From Diaphorobacter limosus (lineage in GTDB: Bacteria; Pseudomonadota; Gammaproteobacteria; Burkholderiales; Burkholderiaceae_C): 64,000 nt of DNA. Positions 45,679 through 54,743 of the stretch are shown piece after piece. Within the stretch, counting starts at the first letter, position 1. Each line of letters starts with the position of its first letter. Both the position numbers and the translations under genes were made by a program. Location: assembly GCF_033100095.1 (NCBI RefSeq), contig NZ_CP136921.1:2946501-3010500 (forward strand), given 5' to 3'. The notes beneath the pieces are model-generated. The model saw only the letters and a list, made by a program, of their open reading frames with translations. It did no database searches and was not told where the DNA came from.

Positions 45679-45901
45679 AGATGCTGAGGATGCCAGCGGT
45701 GGCTGACAGCTACCAGACAAATGGGGAGGTTTTGCAGGATTTCCTTAAGCAAAACCGCCTGACTATGTACATCCCGCAGCCGCCCCTCACCCCTCCCGGG
45801 GGCGACAGCGAGACGCTGTCGCTCTTCAAGCTGTCCAGTTCCGCACCGGCGGAACTGGAGCCGCAGCCTTCAGCCCCAAAGGGGCGAGGGCGACCGGTTG
45901 C

Positions 45902-45974
45902 GCCGGCTTTACTCCCTCTCCCTCTGGGAGAGGGTGGGGGTGAGGGCTCGCGGACCAGTCTGAGGCATGTGCCT
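45902..45974 (+). repeat. CTCCCTCTCCC... block, copy 2 of 2
   Basis: Starts GCCGGCTTTACTCCCTCTCC and ends CTGAGGCATGTGCC, nearly identical to 12484-12555. It is followed 8 bases later by repeat copy i. Confidence 0.75.
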
Positions 45975-45982
45975 AGTCAGGT

Positions 45983-46036
45983 AAAACAGGGCTGCAGCGC
46001 TTGTGCATCAAGCGCAAGGAGCTATTAAATCAATAG
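45983..46036 (-). repeat. Interspersed short repeat, copy i
   Basis: On the minus strand TTGATTTAATAGCTCCTTGC then GCTTGATGCACAAGCGCTGC. It ends 16 bases before the start of the lyase-family gene and so overlaps its leader. Confidence 0.65.
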
Positions 46037-46052
46037 TATTGGGTCGCGATCC

Positions 46053-46916
46053 ATGAATACCAAGCAACAACTCAAGGCCCTGGCCGGGGCGCGCCGCGGC
46101 GCCCTGGTGCCCGGCGCGTTCAATGCCCTGTCGGCCAAGCTCATCGAAGACCTGGGCTTCGAGGCCATCTACATCACCGGCGCCGGCGTGACCAATATGT
46201 GGTTTGCCATGCCCGACCAGGGCTTCATGGGCCTGCATGAAATCGCCGAGCACACGGCGCGCATCCGCGATGCGGTGCAGCTGCCGCTGATCGTCGATGC
46301 CGACACCGGCTTTGGCAATGCGCTCAACGTCTATCACACGGTGCGCACGCTGGAGCGGGCCGGGGCCGACTGCATACAGCTGGAAGACCAGGTGCATCCG
46401 AAGCGCTGCGGTCATTTCTCGGGCAAGGAGGTCATCAGCACCGAGGAGGCGGTTGCCAAGATCAAGGCCGCCGTCGATGCCCGGCGCGACAGCGCCACTC
46501 TCATCATGGCGCGCACCGACGCCGCCGCCACGCACGGCTTCGAGGCCGCCGTGGAGCGCGCGCAGCGCTTTGCCGAGGCCGGCGCCGACATCCTGTTCGT
46601 CGAGGCCGTGACCCAGGCCGAGGAGGTGCGCGCCCTGCCGCAACGCCTGGCCACGCCCCAGCTGATGAACATGGTGATAGGCGGCAAGACGCCCATCTTC
46701 GACGCGGAGCAGCTGGGCGAGCTGGGCTACGGCCTGGTGCTCTACGCCAACGCCGCGCTGCAGGGCGCGGTGATGGGCATGCACAAGGCCCTGAGCACGC
46801 TGCGCGACGACAAGCAGGTGCTGGAGAGCAGCGGCCTGGTCACCCCCTTTGCCGAGCGCCAGCGCCTGGTGGGCAAGCCGGGCTGGGATGCGCTGGAGGA
46901 AAAATACCGGGGGTAG
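46053..46916 (+). CDS. Isocitrate lyase/PEP mutase superfamily protein, probably 2-methylisocitrate lyase-like
   Basis: 287 residues. TIM-barrel with the family acid motif VDADTGFGNALNVYHTVRTL and the catalytic loop EDQVHPKRCGHFSGKEVI, in which KRCGH is as in PrpB. The last steps of the methylcitrate cycle need PrpB, and this gene lies in the prp region, so methylisocitrate lyase is the likely role. The GAGVTNMWFAMPDQGFMG part differs from E. coli PrpB, however, and oxaloacetate decarboxylase-type relatives are possible. ATG 46053 is far from any good ribosome-binding site because of repeat copy i. Confidence 0.75.
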   Translation: MNTKQQLKALAGARRGALVPGAFNALSAKLIEDLGFEAIYITGAGVTNMWFAMPDQGFMGLHEIAEHTARIRDAVQLPLIVDADTGFGNALNVYHTVRTLERAGADCIQLEDQVHPKRCGHFSGKEVISTEEAVAKIKAAVDARRDSATLIMARTDAAATHGFEAAVERAQRFAEAGADILFVEAVTQAEEVRALPQRLATPQLMNMVIGGKTPIFDAEQLGELGYGLVLYANAALQGAVMGMHKALSTLRDDKQVLESSGLVTPFAERQRLVGKPGWDALEEKYRG

Positions 46917-46931
46917 CCGAGCGCCCATTCA

Positions 46932-47459
46932 TCACGCAACGAAATCGCGGGGCAGCAGGCTGCCCTTCAGATACAACGGATGGCGGGGTGTACCGTTCTT
47001 GGTCAGTTGCAGGTACTGGAGGGGCGCGGCCCTTCGCAATATCTGCACCACCGCTGCGGCACGCGCGCGCAGCGGCTGGGGTGGCAAGCCATAGGCCAAA
47101 ACAACCCTCTCGGCCTGGCGCGCCATGTGTAGCAGCCTTGCATCGTTTTCAGGGCCGACCGGGTCGTCCGCCTCCACGAGCCGACGGCTGTCCGTCACAC
47201 GGTAGGCGTGGACGTTACCAACCAGCTGCCCGCCATAGCCCCAAGCCCGCGCATATTTGCCCGTTTTGATGAGCGTTGGGTCGGCGTGCTCCACCCCCGC
47301 TACCGAAGGGTTCATCAGCAAGAACATCACCAACGCCCGGTTTGTGTCCCACACCTCCGACAGGCTGTAGCGGTACCGTCCGCAACCGGAAAACTGCGCC
47401 TGAACCACAGAACCCGAGGGCCATTGGGGTTTGTGTTTTCCGCCAGGATCGTGGTGCAT
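46932..47459 (-). CDS. DUF1643 protein of unknown function
   Basis: 175 residues. It matches the DUF1643 pattern: RYRYSLSEVWDTNRALVMFL, then LLMNPSVAGVEHADPTLIKT, GYGGQLVGNVHAYRVTDSR and VVLAYGLPPQ. The function of the family is not known; it is often found with mobile or defence-type genes. ATG 47459 is used; the frame is open to 47489. It is convergent with the lyase gene (15-base gap) and divergent from the ParD-like antitoxin. Confidence 0.75.
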   Translation of the reverse strand: MHHDPGGKHKPQWPSGSVVQAQFSGCGRYRYSLSEVWDTNRALVMFLLMNPSVAGVEHADPTLIKTGKYARAWGYGGQLVGNVHAYRVTDSRRLVEADDPVGPENDARLLHMARQAERVVLAYGLPPQPLRARAAAVVQILRRAAPLQYLQLTKNGTPRHPLYLKGSLLPRDFVA

Positions 47460-47565
47460 GGTGTGTCTGTCTGCTCTTGGCCCGCGCATTCACTCGATGC
47501 GGCCAATGATAGGGAGGATGGGCCGTGCTACAGCCCATCGATCGTGCGCCTTGGAATTTTTCCGA

Positions 47566-47586
47566 TTTGGCGCAAAATGCGCCAAA
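47566..47586 (+). promoter_or_regulatory. Palindromic operator of the toxin-antitoxin gene pair
   Basis: Perfect palindrome TTTGGCGCA-AAA-TGCGCCAAA (47566-47586) just before the antitoxin start at 47598. Antitoxins of type II systems usually bind such a palindrome to repress their own promoter. GGAG at 47588-47591 is the ribosome-binding site. Confidence 0.6.
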
Positions 47587-47597
47587 TGGAGTCTGTT

Positions 47598-47915
47598 ATG
47601 GCACATACCGCTTTTGCATCCGTCAAGCTCCCCAGCCCGCTGGTGAAACAGGCCCGCCAGGCTGCGCAGCCCATGCGCCGCTCTGTCGCCGGTCAGATCG
47701 AATACTGGGCCACCCTGGGCCAGATCGTCGAGCACACCGGCCTGAGCGTGCAGGAAGCACGCGCCGCCATCGAGCAATACGAGGCCCGGCACACGCCTAT
47801 ACCACCTGCATCGATCGAGGCGCTCACCACCCGCCTGGTGGCGGCGCAAACGCAGGCTTCGCTGGCTGAACGGGTGCGCCAGGTAGTGCAAGAAAATCAG
47901 GCACGCGCCAGCTGA
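47598..47915 (+). CDS. ParD-like antitoxin
   Basis: 105 residues. ParD-like family: KLPSPLVKQARQAAQPMRRS VAGQIEYW-type opening, then GQIVEHTGLSVQEARAAIEQ. The N-terminal part is a short DNA-binding and dimerising helix; the C-terminus neutralises the toxin. ATG 47598 is used because GGAG sits 6 bases ahead; ATG 47586 lies in the operator. The toxin gene follows after 5 bases but is broken, so this is now an orphan antitoxin. Confidence 0.75.
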   Translation: MAHTAFASVKLPSPLVKQARQAAQPMRRSVAGQIEYWATLGQIVEHTGLSVQEARAAIEQYEARHTPIPPASIEALTTRLVAAQTQASLAERVRQVVQENQARAS

Positions 47916-47920
47916 ACCCC

Positions 47921-48527
47921 ATGACCACCGCCACGCCCGGGCCGTTGTGGCTGCACTTGCTGGGCGGGCAAATCCACCCTGTACCGCGCCCTGGTGCGCG
48001 AGGGCATCCTCGGGCCGCCGCTGGAGTTCGTGAACGCCGATCTGCACGAGCGCGCGTACCTGCAGCACATCACCAGCGGCGAAGAACGCTCGCGGGCGGC
48101 ACGGACCTGGGCCGATGGCCGGCGCGCCACATTGTTGGCCACACGCACGCCCTTTGCGACCGAAACGGTGTTCTCGCACCCGACCAAGCTTGATCTGATT
48201 GCCAACGCGCAGCGCCAGGGCTTTACCGTGGCACTGTACGTGGTCGCGCTGGACGATCCGCAGCGCCTGTTGGGGCGCATGGCGCAGCGCGTGCGCGAAG
48301 GCGGCCACCCGGTGCCGCCCGAACGCATCCTGGCGCGCTACCCGCGCACCATGGCCCTGCTGGCGCAGGCGGTGCGGCAGGCGGACGTGGCTTATCTGTA
48401 CGACGCGGCTGAAGTGCGGGCCGGCGGCCCGCAGCTGGTGGCCGTGCGCAGTGCGGGCAACAGCACGCCGGTGGTTGCCCCTCTGCCTGCCTGGGCGCAG
48501 GCCATGCTGGGTGCCCAGCGCCAATGA
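47921..48527 (+). pseudogene. Zeta toxin, inactivated by deletion of the Walker A loop
   Basis: The C-terminal part is a zeta toxin, a kinase of UDP-N-acetylglucosamine: LYRALVREGILGPPLEFVNA, ATLLATRTPFATETVFSHPT and AQRVREGGHPVPPERILARY. At the front, the frame from ATG 47921 gives TTATPGPLWLHLLGG, and the other frame resumes at AGKSTLYR. The middle of the P-loop (LAGxNG) is missing and the two halves are out of frame, fitting a deletion of about 14 bases near 47958. Without the loop and with a shifted start, the toxin cannot bind ATP. Confidence 0.8.
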
Positions 48528-48542
48528 TTGGCGCGGCCGGTG

Positions 48543-49463
48543 CTATGTCTGGATTGCTTCTAAATTAATAGCTTTTTGCGCAGACATGGAGCGCGCCAAG
48601 GCAATAAACGCCTGCAAATAGTCGGTCTGCAGATCGGCCACGCGCGCGCCCAGGTGGATCTGCTTGGCAATGCCGCGCGGCCCCAGGCGCACCGGCACCA
48701 CGTCCATGCGGGCGGCGTATTCCTGCACCAGCCAGCGCGGCAGGGCGGCCACGCCGCGGCCGCCGGCGACCATCTGCAGCATGATGTCCGTCGTCTCGAT
48801 CGTCTTGTGGCGCGCCGGTGCCACGCCGGCGGGCAGCAGGAAGCGGGTGTAGATGTCCAGCCGCTCCGGCGCCACGGGGTAGGTGATCAGCACCTCCTGC
48901 GCCAGCTGCCGCGGCAGCGCGTGGGCCGCGCCGGCCAGCGCATGGCCGCGCGCCACCACCAGCACCTGCTCGTAGTCGAACACCGGCTCGAAGTGCAGGC
49001 CGGGGCGCTGCACCGGGTCGGGCGTGACCAGCAGGTCGATCTCATGGTCCTGCAGCGCGTCCAGGCCGCCGAACTGAAAGCGCTGTTTCACGTCCACGTC
49101 CACGTCGGGCCAGGCCGCCAGATAGGGCGACACCACCTTCAGCAGCCACTGGTAGCAGGGATGGCACTCCATGCCTATGCGCAGGCTGCCGCGCTCGCCT
49201 TGCGCGAACTGGCGCAGCCGTTCCTCGGCCAGCTGCAGCTGCGGCAGCACGCGGCCGGCCAGCTCCAGCAGGTAGCGGCCGGCCTGCGTCAGGCGCAGGC
49301 TGCGGCCCTCGCGCAGCCAGATGGGGGTGCCCAGCTGCTGCTCCAGCTTCTTCATGCTGTGGCTCAGGGCCGACTGGGTGACGCACAGCCTGTCTGCGGC
49401 GGCGGTGAGCGAGCCTTGGCGCTCGACCTCCTGGATCACGGCGAGATGGATGCGGTCCAGCAT
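48543..49463 (-). CDS. metR: LysR family methionine regulator MetR
   Basis: 306 residues. The winged helix HLAVIQEVERQGSLTAAADR and LCVTQSALSHSMKKLEQQLG are MetR-type, and divergence from metE over 101 bases is the usual arrangement. MetR activates metE with homocysteine as coactivator. The last residues (AQKAINLEAIQT) are read from repeat copy j. Confidence 0.92.
   Translation of the reverse strand: MLDRIHLAVIQEVERQGSLTAAADRLCVTQSALSHSMKKLEQQLGTPIWLREGRSLRLTQAGRYLLELAGRVLPQLQLAEERLRQFAQGERGSLRIGMECHPCYQWLLKVVSPYLAAWPDVDVDVKQRFQFGGLDALQDHEIDLLVTPDPVQRPGLHFEPVFDYEQVLVVARGHALAGAAHALPRQLAQEVLITYPVAPERLDIYTRFLLPAGVAPARHKTIETTDIMLQMVAGGRGVAALPRWLVQEYAARMDVVPVRLGPRGIAKQIHLGARVADLQTDYLQAFIALARSMSAQKAINLEAIQT
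48552..48600 (+). repeat. Interspersed short repeat, copy j
   Basis: GGATTGCTTCTAAATTAATA then GCTTTTTGCGCAGACATGG. It overlaps the last 15 or so codons of metR (minus strand) and gives that protein its tail. Confidence 0.6.
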
Positions 49464-49469
49464 TTCAAA

Positions 49470-49482
49470 TGAACAAAATTCA
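49470..49482. promoter_or_regulatory. MetR binding site between metR and metE
   Basis: TGAACAAAATTCA is an exact fit to the MetR consensus TGAA-N5-TTCA and overlaps a further TTCATGAA palindrome. It lies about 85 bases before the metE start. Confidence 0.7.
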
Positions 49483-49564
49483 TGAATCAGTGAGATAAAA
49501 CCATTTTACGTCATGGGCCGCGCTGCCTACGATGCGCCCATTCATCATTCAAAGGGAGCGGCAC

Positions 49565-51856
49565 ATGACCACCATCCACAACCTCGGCTTTCCGCGCATG
49601 GGCGCGCGGCGGGAGCTGAAATTTGCACTCGAGTCCTACTGGCGCGGCGAATCCTCGCGCGCGGCGCTGCAGGAGCAGGGCGCGCGGCTGCGCCAGCGGC
49701 ATTGGCAGGAGCAGGCGGGGCTGGACTGGGTGCCGGTGGGCGATTTTTCGTTCTACGACCAGGTGCTGGACATGAGCTTCACCCTGGGCCACCTGCCCGA
49801 GCGCGTGCAGGGCTTTCATGGCGACGCGCTGGACAACTACTTCCGCGTGGCGCGCGGGCGCAGCGCCCAGGCCGAGGCTCGCCAGGGTTGCTGCGGCGCA
49901 GTGGCCGCGGGCGAGATGACCAAGTGGTTCGACACCAACTACCACTACATCGTGCCCGAATTCACCGCCGCCACGCAGTTCCGGCTGGACGCCTCGCGCC
50001 TGCTGGCCCAGTTGGCCGAAGCCGGCGCCCAGGGCGTGCCGGCAAAGCCGGTGCTCATCGGCCCGGTGACCTATCTGGCGCTGGGCAAGGCCAAGGACGG
50101 CTCGAACCGGCTGGCCCTGCTGGAGCGCCTGCTGCCGGTCTATGCCGAGTTGCTCGAAACCCTGGCTGCGCATGGCGTGCAGTGGGTGCAGATCGACGAA
50201 CCCATCCTGGTCACCGAGCTGGACGCCGACTGGCGGCACGCCTTCACCACCGCCTACCACCAGCTCAAGTCCTGCCGCGTAAAGCTGCTGCTGGCGACCT
50301 ATTTCGGCCAGCTGCAGGACAACGCCTACCTGGCCGCCAACCTGCCCGTGGCCGGCCTGCATGTGGACGCCGTGAGTGACCCGGACGGCGTGCTGCCCCT
50401 CTTGGGCCTGCTGCCGGCGCACAAGGTGCTGTCGCTGGGCGTGGTCAATGGCCGCAATGTCTGGAAAACCGATTTGAACGCCACGCTCGATTGGCTGGAG
50501 CCGCTGGCCGCGCGCCTGGGCGAGCGCCTGTGGCTGGCGCCATCCTGCTCGCTGCTGCATGTGCCGGTCGATCTGGCGCAGGAGCAGCGGTTGGACGCCG
50601 AGCTCAAGTCCTGGCTGGCCTTTGCGCTGCAAAAGCTGGACGAGCTGCGGCTGCTGGGCCGGGCGCTGCGCGACGGGCGTAGCGCGGTCGAGGCCGAGCT
50701 GGCCGAGAACCACGCCGCGCTGGTCGCACGCCGCACCTCGCCGCGCGTGCACAGCCCGGCGGTGCGGGCGGCGGTGGCGGCCATCACGGCCGACATGGGC
50801 CGGTGCCAAAGCCCCTACGCCAGCCGCGCGGCCAGGCAGGCGGCGCTGCTGCAGCTGCCGGCGTACCCGACGACGACGATTGGCTCGTTCCCGCAGACCG
50901 CGCAAATCCGCCAGGCGCGCAGCGCCTTCAAGGCCGGCCAGATCGATGCCGCGGCCTACCGTGAGGCGATGCGTGCCGAGATCGCGCGCAGCGTGCGCGC
51001 GCAGGAAGAGCTGGGCCTGGATGTGCTGGTGCATGGCGAGGCCGAGCGCAACGACATGGTCGAATACTTTGGCGAGCAGCTCGACGGCTACGCCTTCAGC
51101 CAGTTCGGCTGGGTGCAGTCCTACGGCTCGCGCTGCGTCAAGCCGCCGATCCTGTTTGGCGACATCGAGCGCCCGCAGGCCATGACCGTGACTTGGACGC
51201 GCTTTGCCCAGTCGCTGACCGACAGGCCCATGAAGGGCATGCTCACCGGCCCGGTGACCCTGCTCAACTGGTCCTTCGTGCGCGACGACCAGCCGCGCGC
51301 GGCCACCTGCCGGCAGCTGGCGCTGGCCATGCGTGCCGAGGTGCTGGATCTGGAGCGCGCCGGCGTGCGCGTGATCCAGATCGACGAGGCCGCGCTGCGC
51401 GAGGGCCTGCCGCTGCGCCGCGCGCAGTGGTCGCAATACCTGGACTGGGCGGTGCAGGCCTTCCGCATCACCGCCAACGGTGTGCGCGATGAAACCCAGA
51501 TACACACGCATATGTGTTATTCCGGAATCAACGACATCATGGCCGCGATCGCCGCCATGGACGCCGACGTGATCACCATCGAGACCAGCCGTTCCGACAT
51601 GGAGCTGCTCGACGCGTTTGAGGATTTCCAGTATCCGAACCAGATCGGGCCGGGCGTTTACGACATTCATTCACCCAATATTCCCGCGGCACAGCAGATG
51701 ATTGCTCTCATAAAAAAAGCAGCCGAGCGGATTCCTGCGGAGCGCCTGTGGGTCAACCCGGACTGCGGGCTCAAGACCCGCCAATGGGCCGAGGTGGTGC
51801 CAGCGCTGACCGAGATGGTGGCTGCTGCCAGGGCGTTGCGCGCCGGCAGCAGTTGA
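49565..51856 (+). CDS. metE: Cobalamin-independent methionine synthase
   Basis: 763 residues. Transfers the methyl group of 5-methyltetrahydropteroyl-tri-glutamate to homocysteine. N-terminal [21 protein letters not shown]-terminal catalytic domain with the zinc ligands His and Cys in [10 protein letters not shown] and Cys in NPDCGLKTR, and [23 protein letters not shown] precedes ATG 49565. The expected regulator metR is divergent. Confidence 0.97.
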   Translation: MTTIHNLGFPRMGARRELKFALESYWRGESSRAALQEQGARLRQRHWQEQAGLDWVPVGDFSFYDQVLDMSFTLGHLPERVQGFHGDALDNYFRVARGRSAQAEARQGCCGAVAAGEMTKWFDTNYHYIVPEFTAATQFRLDASRLLAQLAEAGAQGVPAKPVLIGPVTYLALGKAKDGSNRLALLERLLPVYAELLETLAAHGVQWVQIDEPILVTELDADWRHAFTTAYHQLKSCRVKLLLATYFGQLQDNAYLAANLPVAGLHVDAVSDPDGVLPLLGLLPAHKVLSLGVVNGRNVWKTDLNATLDWLEPLAARLGERLWLAPSCSLLHVPVDLAQEQRLDAELKSWLAFALQKLDELRLLGRALRDGRSAVEAELAENHAALVARRTSPRVHSPAVRAAVAAITADMGRCQSPYASRAARQAALLQLPAYPTTTIGSFPQTAQIRQARSAFKAGQIDAAAYREAMRAEIARSVRAQEELGLDVLVHGEAERNDMVEYFGEQLDGYAFSQFGWVQSYGSRCVKPPILFGDIERPQAMTVTWTRFAQSLTDRPMKGMLTGPVTLLNWSFVRDDQPRAATCRQLALAMRAEVLDLERAGVRVIQIDEAALREGLPLRRAQWSQYLDWAVQAFRITANGVRDETQIHTHMCYSGINDIMAAIAAMDADVITIETSRSDMELLDAFEDFQYPNQIGPGVYDIHSPNIPAAQQMIALIKKAAERIPAERLWVNPDCGLKTRQWAEVVPALTEMVAAARALRAGSS

Positions 51857-51942
51857 GCACGGCGTGCCGGCAAGGGGCTTGCATGTGAGGTGTTCTGTGC
51901 AAAAATCGAAACTCGATTACACGAACAGAAAGAGACCGAGCC

Positions 51943-53379
51943 ATGCAAGTCCGCCGCGCCACCAAGATCGTCGCCACCCTGGGCCCCGCCTCGAGCGACC
52001 CGCAGCTGCTGGAGCAGATGATTGCCGCGGGCGTGAACGTGGTGCGCCTGAACTTCAGCCATGGCAAGGCCAGCGACCATGTGGATCGCGCCACCATGGT
52101 GCGCGAGGCTGCCCGGCGCGCCGGGCGCGAGGTGGCCATCATGGCCGACCTGCAGGGCCCGAAGATCCGCGTCGGCAAGTTTGCCGATGGCAAGGTGATG
52201 CTGGAGCCGGGCGCGCCCTTCGTGCTCGACGCCTCGCGCACCGAGCCCGGCGACCTGCAGGGCGTGGGCCTGGACTACAAGGAGCTGCCGCGCGACGTCA
52301 AGCCCGGCGACACTCTGCTGCTCAACGACGGCCTGATCGTGCTCACGGTGGATGCCGTGCGCGGCGATGCGGTGCATACCACCGTCAAGCTGGGCGGCGA
52401 GCTGTCCAACAACAAGGGCATCAACAAGCAGGGCGGCGGTCTGACGGCGCCGGCGCTGACGGCCAAGGACATGGAGGACATCAAGACGGCGATGAGCTTC
52501 CAGGCCGACTATGTGGCGGTGAGCTTTCCGAAGAACGCCACCGACATGGAGATGGCGCGCCAGCTGTGCAACGTGGCCGCGGCCGAGTTCCGCCACAGGC
52601 CGGGCCTGATCGCAAAAATAGAGCGCGCCGAGGCCATTCCGCGCCTGGAGGAAATCCTCAAGGTGAGCGACGGCATCATGGTCGCGCGCGGTGACCTGGC
52701 GGTGGAGGTGGGCAACGCCGCCGTTCCGGCGCTGCAGAAGAAGATGATCCGCATGGCGCGCGACATGGACAAGGTGGTCATTACCGCTACGCAGATGATG
52801 GAGAGCATGATCACCAACCCCGTGCCCACGCGCGCCGAGGTCAGTGACGTGGCGAATGCCGTGCTCGACGGCACCGACGCCGTGATGCTCAGCGCCGAGA
52901 CCGCCGCTGGCAAGTACCCGCTGGAGACGGTGGAGGAAATGGCCAAGATCTGCGCCGCCGCCGAGGCCGCCGAGGACCCGGATCGCGACGCCGACTTCGA
53001 CGGCCAGACCCTGGGGCGCATCGACCAGTCCGTGGCCATGGGCGCGCTGTTCACGGCGCACCACCTGGGCGCCAAGGCCATCGTGGCCATGACCGACAGC
53101 GGCTCCACCGCGCTGTGGATGAGCCGTAACCGCATCCATATCCCGATCTATGCGCTCACGCCCAAGGTGGCCACGCAGCGGCGCATGGCCATGTACCGCA
53201 ACGTGCGCCCGCTGCTCATGGACACCAGCGCCGACCGCGACACGGCGCTGGAGCAGGCCGAAAACCACCTCAAGATGCGCAACATCGTGCTGCAGGGCGA
53301 CCTGTATGTGATCACCTGCGGCGAGCCCATGGGCCAGCCGGGTGGCACCAATATGCTGAAGATCTGCCGGGTGCATTGA
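51943..53379 (+). CDS. pyk: Pyruvate kinase
   Basis: 478 residues. Converts PEP and ADP to pyruvate and ATP. It has RRATKIVATLGPASSDPQLL, the ADP/PEP site MADLQGPKIRVGKF, the catalytic loop RIEPRLEEIL-equivalent LIAKIERAEAIPRLEEI, VARGDLAVEVG and ITATQMMESMITNPVPTRAE. The family length of 470-480 is met. AAAGAGACCGAG leads into ATG 51943. fba follows after 118 bases. Confidence 0.97.
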   Translation: MQVRRATKIVATLGPASSDPQLLEQMIAAGVNVVRLNFSHGKASDHVDRATMVREAARRAGREVAIMADLQGPKIRVGKFADGKVMLEPGAPFVLDASRTEPGDLQGVGLDYKELPRDVKPGDTLLLNDGLIVLTVDAVRGDAVHTTVKLGGELSNNKGINKQGGGLTAPALTAKDMEDIKTAMSFQADYVAVSFPKNATDMEMARQLCNVAAAEFRHRPGLIAKIERAEAIPRLEEILKVSDGIMVARGDLAVEVGNAAVPALQKKMIRMARDMDKVVITATQMMESMITNPVPTRAEVSDVANAVLDGTDAVMLSAETAAGKYPLETVEEMAKICAAAEAAEDPDRDADFDGQTLGRIDQSVAMGALFTAHHLGAKAIVAMTDSGSTALWMSRNRIHIPIYALTPKVATQRRMAMYRNVRPLLMDTSADRDTALEQAENHLKMRNIVLQGDLYVITCGEPMGQPGGTNMLKICRVH

Positions 53380-53382
53380 TCC

Positions 53383-53400
53383 TGCGCGCCTTGGCGCGCA
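53383..53400 (+). terminator. Short hairpin after pyk
   Basis: TGCGCGCC-TT-GGCGCGCA, an 8-bp stem with a 2-base loop, 4 bases past the pyk stop. No T run, so weak. Confidence 0.35.
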
Positions 53401-53442
53401 TGTGGGCATGGGTGGCCCGGGTGGGGCAGGCGGTTAAAATCG

Positions 53443-53462
53443 GCGGTTACCAAGCGGTTACC
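53443..53462 (+). promoter_or_regulatory. Direct repeat ahead of fba
   Basis: GCGGTTACC occurs twice, 11 bases apart (53443-53451 and 53454-53462), right after TTAAAAT. Two sites one helical turn apart suggest a regulator binding on the same face of the DNA. No known motif comes to mind. Confidence 0.3.
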
Positions 53463-53497
53463 ACCGCTTTTCCTCAACCCTCGAACGGATCCTCCCC

Positions 53498-54562
53498 ATG
53501 CCTCTCGTCTCGATGCGCGAACTTCTCGACCATGCCGCCGACAACGGCTATGGCATCCCCGCCTTCAACGTCAACAACCTGGAGCAGGTGCAGGCCGTGA
53601 TGACGGCCGCCGACGAGGTGGGCGCTCCCGTGATCCTGCAGGCCAGCGCCGGCGCGCGCAAATATGCCGGCGAGAGCTTCATCAAGTACCTGATCGCCGC
53701 CGCTGCCGAGGCCTATCCGCATATTCCGCTGGTCATGCACCAGGATCACGGCACCTCGCCCGCCATTTGCCAGGGTGCGCTGGATCTGGGCTTTGGCTCG
53801 GTGATGATGGACGGCTCGCTGCGCGAGGATGGCAAGACGCCGGCCGACTTTGACTACAACGTCGACGTGACGCGCCAGGTCGTCGCCATGGCGCACAAGA
53901 TCGGCGCCACGGTGGAGGGCGAGCTCGGCTGCCTGGGCAGCCTGGAAACCGGCGAGGCCGGCGAGGAAGACGGCGTGGGCGCCGCGGGCAAGCTCAGCCA
54001 CAGCCAGCTGCTCACCGACCCGGAAGAGGCGGCTCAATTCGTCAAGGCCACGCAGCTCGACGCCCTGGCGATTGCCATCGGCACCAGCCACGGCGCCTAC
54101 AAGTTCACGCGCCCGCCCACGGGTGATGTGCTGGCCATCTCGCGCGTCAAGGAAATCCACGCGCGCATTCCCAACACCCACCTGGTGATGCATGGCAGCT
54201 CCAGCGTACCTCAGGATCTGCTGGCCATCATCAACCAGTACGGCGGCAAGATGAAGCAGACCTACGGCGTGCCGGTCAAGGAAATCCAGGAAGCCATCAA
54301 GCACGGCGTGCGCAAGATCAACATCGACACCGACATCCGCATGGCCATGACCGGCGCGGTGCGCAAGTTCCAGTTCGAGAACCCGGACAAGTTCGACATG
54401 CGCGAGTGGATGAAGCCTGCACGCGAGGCCGCCAAGGCGATCTGCAAGCAGCGCTATCTGGAGTTCGGCTGCGAGGGCCAGGCTGCCAAGATCAAGGGCT
54501 ACACGCTCGACGAAATGGCGGCCAGGTACGCTGCAGGCGCGCTGCGCCAGGTGGTGAACTGA
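53498..54562 (+). CDS. fba: Fructose-1,6-bisphosphate aldolase, class II
   Basis: 354 residues. Zinc-dependent aldolase of the Calvin/glycolysis subtype: [20 protein letters not shown], zinc-binding [20 protein letters not shown] and [29 protein letters not shown] and HGSSSVPQD. It cleaves and forms fructose 1,6-bisphosphate. ATG 53498 follows GGATCCTCCCC. A clear intrinsic terminator follows. Confidence 0.97.
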   Translation: MPLVSMRELLDHAADNGYGIPAFNVNNLEQVQAVMTAADEVGAPVILQASAGARKYAGESFIKYLIAAAAEAYPHIPLVMHQDHGTSPAICQGALDLGFGSVMMDGSLREDGKTPADFDYNVDVTRQVVAMAHKIGATVEGELGCLGSLETGEAGEEDGVGAAGKLSHSQLLTDPEEAAQFVKATQLDALAIAIGTSHGAYKFTRPPTGDVLAISRVKEIHARIPNTHLVMHGSSSVPQDLLAIINQYGGKMKQTYGVPVKEIQEAIKHGVRKINIDTDIRMAMTGAVRKFQFENPDKFDMREWMKPAREAAKAICKQRYLEFGCEGQAAKIKGYTLDEMAARYAAGALRQVVN

Positions 54563-54591
54563 TGCCACGCTGAGCGCACGCCATGAAAAGA

Positions 54592-54621
54592 CCCGGCCCC
54601 GCAGGGGAGCCGGGTTTTTTT
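54592..54621 (+). terminator. Rho-independent terminator of fba
   Basis: CCCGGC..GCCGGG outer stem (54592-54597 and 54609-54614) with inner CCC/GGGG pairing, followed directly by seven T. Clear intrinsic terminator. Confidence 0.88.
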
Positions 54622-54743
54622 CGCGCTATGCACCGCTGCGCCATTTGTCCCCCAGGTGTGCGGGCGCTAAAGTTCTTTCGTGTAAGCTTGGGGTCAGTAG
54701 GCCCGAGCGGTCATGCTGTGGGCGGTTCTTGCTTTTTCCCTTC

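Larger units (their letters stand above)
44550..45744 (-). mobile_element. IS5-type insertion sequence with TTAA target duplication
   Basis: 1195-bp element. Left end GGATGCCCTGAACAACC and right end GGTTTTGCAGGATTTCC are imperfect inverts. TTAA occurs immediately outside both ends (44546-44549 and 45745-45748), the 4-bp duplication expected of IS5-type elements. The single intact transposase is on the minus strand. The left TTAA contains the prpF stop codon, so the insertion split prpF from the lyase gene at exactly that stop. Confidence 0.92.
45745..46052. other. Intergenic stretch with two repeat families
   Basis: About 308 bases between the insertion sequence and the lyase gene without a supported gene. 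It holds a perfect hairpin (CCAGTTCCG..CGGAACTGG, about 45836-45858), block copy 2 (45902-45974) and repeat copy i (45983-46036). Confidence 0.6.

Noticed and set aside
47994..48527. Functional short zeta toxin starting at 47994
   Set aside because: It would lack the whole nucleotide-binding loop that the family needs, and the loop remnants are visible upstream in split frames.
49511..51670. 719-residue minus-strand open frame
   Set aside because: Fully antisense to metE, composition typical of shadow frames, no family motif.
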